Part shown: positions 5,561 to 8,221 of the stretch, in pieces
Position numbering within the stretch: position 1 is the first letter of the stretch
Layout: every line of letters begins with the position of its first letter
From: CAZCGA01 sp964498075
Lineage (GTDB): Bacteria; Desulfobacterota; Binatia; HRBIN30
Length of the DNA: 8,221 nucleotides
Assembly (NCBI GenBank): GCA_964498075.1
Contig: CAZCGA010000214.1
Location: forward strand, 1-8,221
Direction of reading: 5' to 3'
Translations under genes and position numbers: made by a program
The notes under the pieces: generated by a model
Databases searched by the model: none
What the model saw: the letters and a program-made list of their open reading frames with translations, nothing else
What the model was told of the DNA's origin: nothing

Positions 5561-7191
5561 ACGCCCACCGCCGCAGTCTGTTCAGCGTCAGGCTGTACGC
5601 GGTGGCGGGCCGGGTGCTGCCCGTTGCCGCGGGAGTCGCGCTCCTGTTTCAGTCGAGGCACATCCACCGCCGCCGCGCGGCGCAGCTCATCGAATGACCC
5701 CTGGATGGCTTCGACAAAGTCGTGTAGGTCGGGCAGCAACTCCCAGTCGGCGTTGAAACCCCAGTAGAGCCCGCCAGCGTAGCTGAACAGTGCCACGCCG
5801 AGGCCCTGGTTCGTGAACAGGGGTACCTGTGGGTAAACTTCGAGCATGCGCGCGCCCAACATGTAGAGTGGCAGCTGGGGACCCGGCACGTTGGTGACAA
5901 CCAAGTTGAAGGGGCGTGCGCGCAGAGCGAGCTGCATCGCTAGCGACGGAATGGTGGAGCCGGCCCATCCCGCAGCTTCTGTGAACGCTTCAGCTGCGAC
6001 TGCTTGTTGGGTCTCCTTGAGGTTGCTGGTCGTCGCGCGCAACTGGTTAAGCCAACGCCGCCCTTCAAGCCTCAGCTCCGCGACCGGCAGATCCACGATC
6101 CACGCGGCGACTCGGTTGCCTAACGTGCCCCGCTCATCCGGCGTGCGGGTGCTGACCGGCACTAAAGCGCGCACGTCGAGCGTATCGACGTTCATACCCC
6201 GACCCTGCAGGAAGCGCCGGATGGCCCCGCGGACGATCGCGAGCACGACATCGTTGAGCGTGCCGCCGAGACGATTCTTGATTTCCTTCACGGCCGCGAG
6301 GTCCATTGCCAGCCACGCGAAGCGGCGGTGGGGACCAATGGGCCGGTTGAACGGTGTGTCCGAGGCGCGCCGCAGGGTCGTGGGGAGGACATCGCCGAGC
6401 GCGCCAATCGCTTCGCGAACACTGTGCAACCCCCGTTGGGGTTCGCGGACAAAGCGGGCTGCAAGCGCGAGCGGCGTACTCACGCGGCGCTCGAGCTCCT
6501 GGCGTAGGAGCGCAAGCCGACTCGGCGCGGGGCGAGGGGTGAACCGCGGAGATGGCTCCATCGTAGCGCGAGGCGCGGATTGCAGCAGCACCGCCAGGAG
6601 GTCGGCACCGGAAATTCCGTCGACCATGCAGTGGTGCACCTTCGTGATCATGGCGAAGCGCCCGCCCTGCAGTCCCTCCACGATCCATGTCTCCCACAGC
6701 GGTTTTTCTCGGTCGAGCTGTTGCGACTTGATCCGGGCCGCGAGCCCTTGGAGTTGTTGCTCGTCGCCGGGGCGCGGCAGGCTGATGTGGCGGACGTGGT
6801 AGTTGATGTTGAAGCGGTCGTCGTCGACCCATACCGGCCGGCTCAAGAGCCGCGTGTAGCTGAGGCGCTGCCGATAGCGCGGGATCCGATGGAGGCGCGA
6901 GGCGATGAACGCACGGATGCGCTCGATGTCGACGCCACCCTCTCCGGTAGCGACTGGTTCCGCGTCAAAGATGGCCGTGATGGCCACGTGCATGTGCGTG
7001 TTCTGCCCCTCAAACAGGAGAAAGAAGTTGTCGAGCGACGACAGCCGATCGCAGCTCGGGATGCTACTTGGAAGCTTGCCGGGCGCCGGCGGCTTCGCGC
7101 CACCGGCCTTCTGATTGCGCGTCAACCGACGCACGCGTATGCGCGTGGCACTCCGACCCCCGCTGTCCGGTCGTTTCGTTCTGAGCCGCAT
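5557..7191 (-). CDS. WS/DGAT-family O-acyltransferase (wax ester synthase / diacylglycerol acyltransferase)
   Basis: This family transfers acyl groups from acyl-CoA to long-chain alcohols or diacylglycerol, making wax esters or triacylglycerol at the inner membrane. The 544-residue product has the catalytic motif HHCMVDG at 186-192 (His187 and Asp191 are the expected active-site residues) within PLWETWIVEGLQGGRFAMIT...KVHH. Other family landmarks are SSLDNFFLLFE at 51-61 followed by MHVAI, LGGTLNDVVLAIVRGAIR at 308-325, ALVPVSTR with LGNR at 342-360, and NLVVTNVPGPQLPLY at 429-443. I chose ATG 7191: AGGAGG sits 5 nt upstream, while the open frame extending to 7356 overlaps purC. About 45 basic residues precede the conserved core and about 30 polar residues follow it, so it is longer than the usual 450-480. 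It lies 59 nt after purC with no visible terminator and overlaps the BON gene by ATGA. Which substrate it uses cannot be told from the sequence. Confidence 0.93.
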   Translation of the reverse strand: MRLRTKRPDSGGRSATRIRVRRLTRNQKAGGAKPPAPGKLPSSIPSCDRLSSLDNFFLLFEGQNTHMHVAITAIFDAEPVATGEGGVDIERIRAFIASRLHRIPRYRQRLSYTRLLSRPVWVDDDRFNINYHVRHISLPRPGDEQQLQGLAARIKSQQLDREKPLWETWIVEGLQGGRFAMITKVHHCMVDGISGADLLAVLLQSAPRATMEPSPRFTPRPAPSRLALLRQELERRVSTPLALAARFVREPQRGLHSVREAIGALGDVLPTTLRRASDTPFNRPIGPHRRFAWLAMDLAAVKEIKNRLGGTLNDVVLAIVRGAIRRFLQGRGMNVDTLDVRALVPVSTRTPDERGTLGNRVAAWIVDLPVAELRLEGRRWLNQLRATTSNLKETQQAVAAEAFTEAAGWAGSTIPSLAMQLALRARPFNLVVTNVPGPQLPLYMLGARMLEVYPQVPLFTNQGLGVALFSYAGGLYWGFNADWELLPDLHDFVEAIQGSFDELRRAAAVDVPRLKQERDSRGNGQHPARHRVQPDAEQTAAVGV

Positions 7192-7250
7192 GACTGCCTC
7201 CTCTTCTGTTCTTGTTGCGTGGTTGCCTCGCAGCCTGGACGGAAGAGCGA

Positions 7251-8134
7251 TCACGCCGCTGGCTGCGTCAGGCGGCGGAGCGCTTCGCAATATTTGTCCG
7301 ACGTCCGACGCACGACATCCGGCGGCAGTTTCGGCGCCGGCGGCTGCTTGTTCCACCCGATGCTCGTGAGGTAGTCGCGCACGTACTGCTTGTCTAAACT
7401 GGGCGACGACGTTCCTGGCGCGTATTGATCGCGCGGCCAGAAGCGCGAGGAATCTGGGGTCAGGACCTCATCGATCAGAATGATGCTTCCATCGTAGTAT
7501 CCGAACTCCAGTTTGGTGTCGGCGATAATGATGCCGCACTTCTCCGCCCATTCAGCGCCAGCCTGGTATACCGCGCGGCTGAGGTCACGGACCTGAGCGG
7601 CAACGTCCGCCCCAAGGAGCTCTTCGGCTTCTGCAAAGGAGATGTTCTGATCATGCTGGCCTCGTGGCGCTTTGGTGGAAGGGGTGAAGATCGGTTCGGG
7701 CAAGCGGTCCGCCTCTGGCAATCCGGCCGGGAGCGACACACCGCATACCGTGCCCGTCCGCCGGTATTCCAGCCAACTGGAGCCAGCAAGATACCCGCGC
7801 ACGATGGCTTCGACCGGCAGCGGCTTGGCCTTGCACACGATCTGGCTGCGTAGCGCCAACCGCTCAACCCACGCAGCGGGCACAACATCCTCAATGCGTA
7901 CATCGAGCAGGTGGTTGGGAACGAGCATCTTCGTACGCTCGAACCAAAGCGGGACAGGGCGCTCAGCACGCGACCTTTTTCGGGAATCGGCGTCGGCAAA
8001 ACCACGTCGAACGCTGAGAGACGGTCCGTTGCCACGATCAGGAGCGCCTCACCGAGATCGTAGACGTCGCGGACCTTGCCCCGGAACGCCAGCGTCAAAC
8101 CGTCGACTTGGCTTTCATACAACACGCCGCTCAT
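7251..8134 (-). CDS. purC: SAICAR synthetase, interrupted by an apparent one-base frameshift
   Basis: PurC joins CAIR and aspartate with ATP to give SAICAR in purine biosynthesis. Two overlapping frames together give one complete protein. The 5' frame reads MSGVLYESQVDGL, then RGKVRDVYDLG and VATDRLSAFDVVLPTPIPEKG, to Arg62-Phe63. The second frame resumes at Phe65 and continues through MLVPNHLLDV to the end. Adding one A to the AAA run at 7946-7948 (plus strand) restores RFWFERTKMLVPNHLL, as homologues read, and a 294-residue protein of normal length. Downstream, LPVEAIVRGYLAGS (106-119), IADTKLEFG (204-212) and DEVLTPDSSRFW are the family signatures. All other conserved segments are intact, so a homopolymer sequencing error is more likely than gene loss. 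ATG 8134 matches homologue starts and has GGAGG 4 nt upstream. An in-frame ATG at 8197 with a stronger site would add 21 residues. The gene probably leads the transcript that includes the acyltransferase. Confidence 0.92.
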
Positions 8135-8194
8135 ACTTCCTCCGCCGCTTTGTCGCGCATTGGTCCTGCCGTTCTCTCGTCTTACGTTGGGCTG

Positions 8195-8212
8195 CATAGA
8201 CCGCCTCCTTTT
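8195..8212 (-). promoter_or_regulatory. purC: Strong Shine-Dalgarno with upstream in-frame ATG of purC
   Basis: On the minus strand AAAAGGAGG (8212-8204) lies 6 nt before ATG 8197-8195. This is a better site than the one at ATG 8134, where GGAGG is only 4 nt away. The frame is continuous with purC and would add MQPNVRRENGRTNARQSGGGS ahead of the conserved start. The extension resembles nothing I recognise in PurC proteins. Either PurC carries a short basic tail here, or two starts are used. Confidence 0.5.
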
Positions 8213-8221
8213 CGTCTGTGG

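Noticed and set aside
4886..5767. 293-codon plus-strand open frame
   Set aside because: It is antisense to the BON gene and the end of the acyltransferase; both minus-strand products have clear family motifs.
7192..7356. Upstream start for the acyltransferase adding 55 residues
   Set aside because: It would run about 100 nt into purC; ATG 7191 has a strong AGGAGG site.
5891..7374. Long plus-strand open frames over the acyltransferase (5891-6802, 6580-7374)
   Set aside because: They are antisense to a gene with the intact HHxxxDG motif, and their translations look like compositional noise.

Overview
This is a high-GC bacterial chromosome segment (roughly 60-65% G+C by eye). Every convincing gene lies on the minus strand. 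The long open frames on the plus strand are antisense shadows of these genes. The gene set is a proton-pumping pyrophosphatase, IlvD, a beta-carbonic anhydrase, a WS/DGAT-type acyltransferase and PurC. Together with a twin-hairpin GTCATTCCCGC-type repeat, this suggests a Gram-negative or deltaproteobacterial/Binatota-like lineage. That assignment is only a guess; nothing in the window fixes the taxonomy.

In transcription order, from high to low coordinates, the layout is as follows. (1) purC (SAICAR synthetase, purine biosynthesis) at 8134-7251 is complete in sequence but broken by an apparent one-base deletion near 7946-7948. (2) After 59 nt comes a WS/DGAT acyltransferase (7191-5557). It overlaps by ATGA a membrane protein with two BON domains (5560-4796), which overlaps by ATGA a small beta-carbonic anhydrase (4799-4245). 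These last three form a tight, translationally coupled cassette, and purC may head the same transcript. (3) After 163 nt comes ilvD (4081-2408), a dihydroxy-acid dehydratase with the three cysteines of the [2Fe-2S] type. (4) A 520-nt gene-free region (2407-1888) holds a decayed copy of the carbonic anhydrase 3' end, a REP-like twin hairpin, a 26-bp palindrome with adjacent direct repeats, and inverted repeats in the hppA leader. (5) hppA, a K+-independent-type membrane pyrophosphatase, runs off the left edge of the window (1887 to beyond 1).

Most of the genes are housekeeping: purine synthesis, branched-chain amino acid synthesis, and energy conservation from the PPi released by biosynthesis. 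The accessory part is the acyltransferase, BON and carbonic anhydrase cassette. The most notable observation is a 49-nt direct repeat (42/49 identical) that flanks ilvD and carries the last 11-12 codons plus stop of the carbonic anhydrase gene. It records a past duplication or insertion at this locus. I see no defence system, phage, CRISPR array, transposase or RNA gene.
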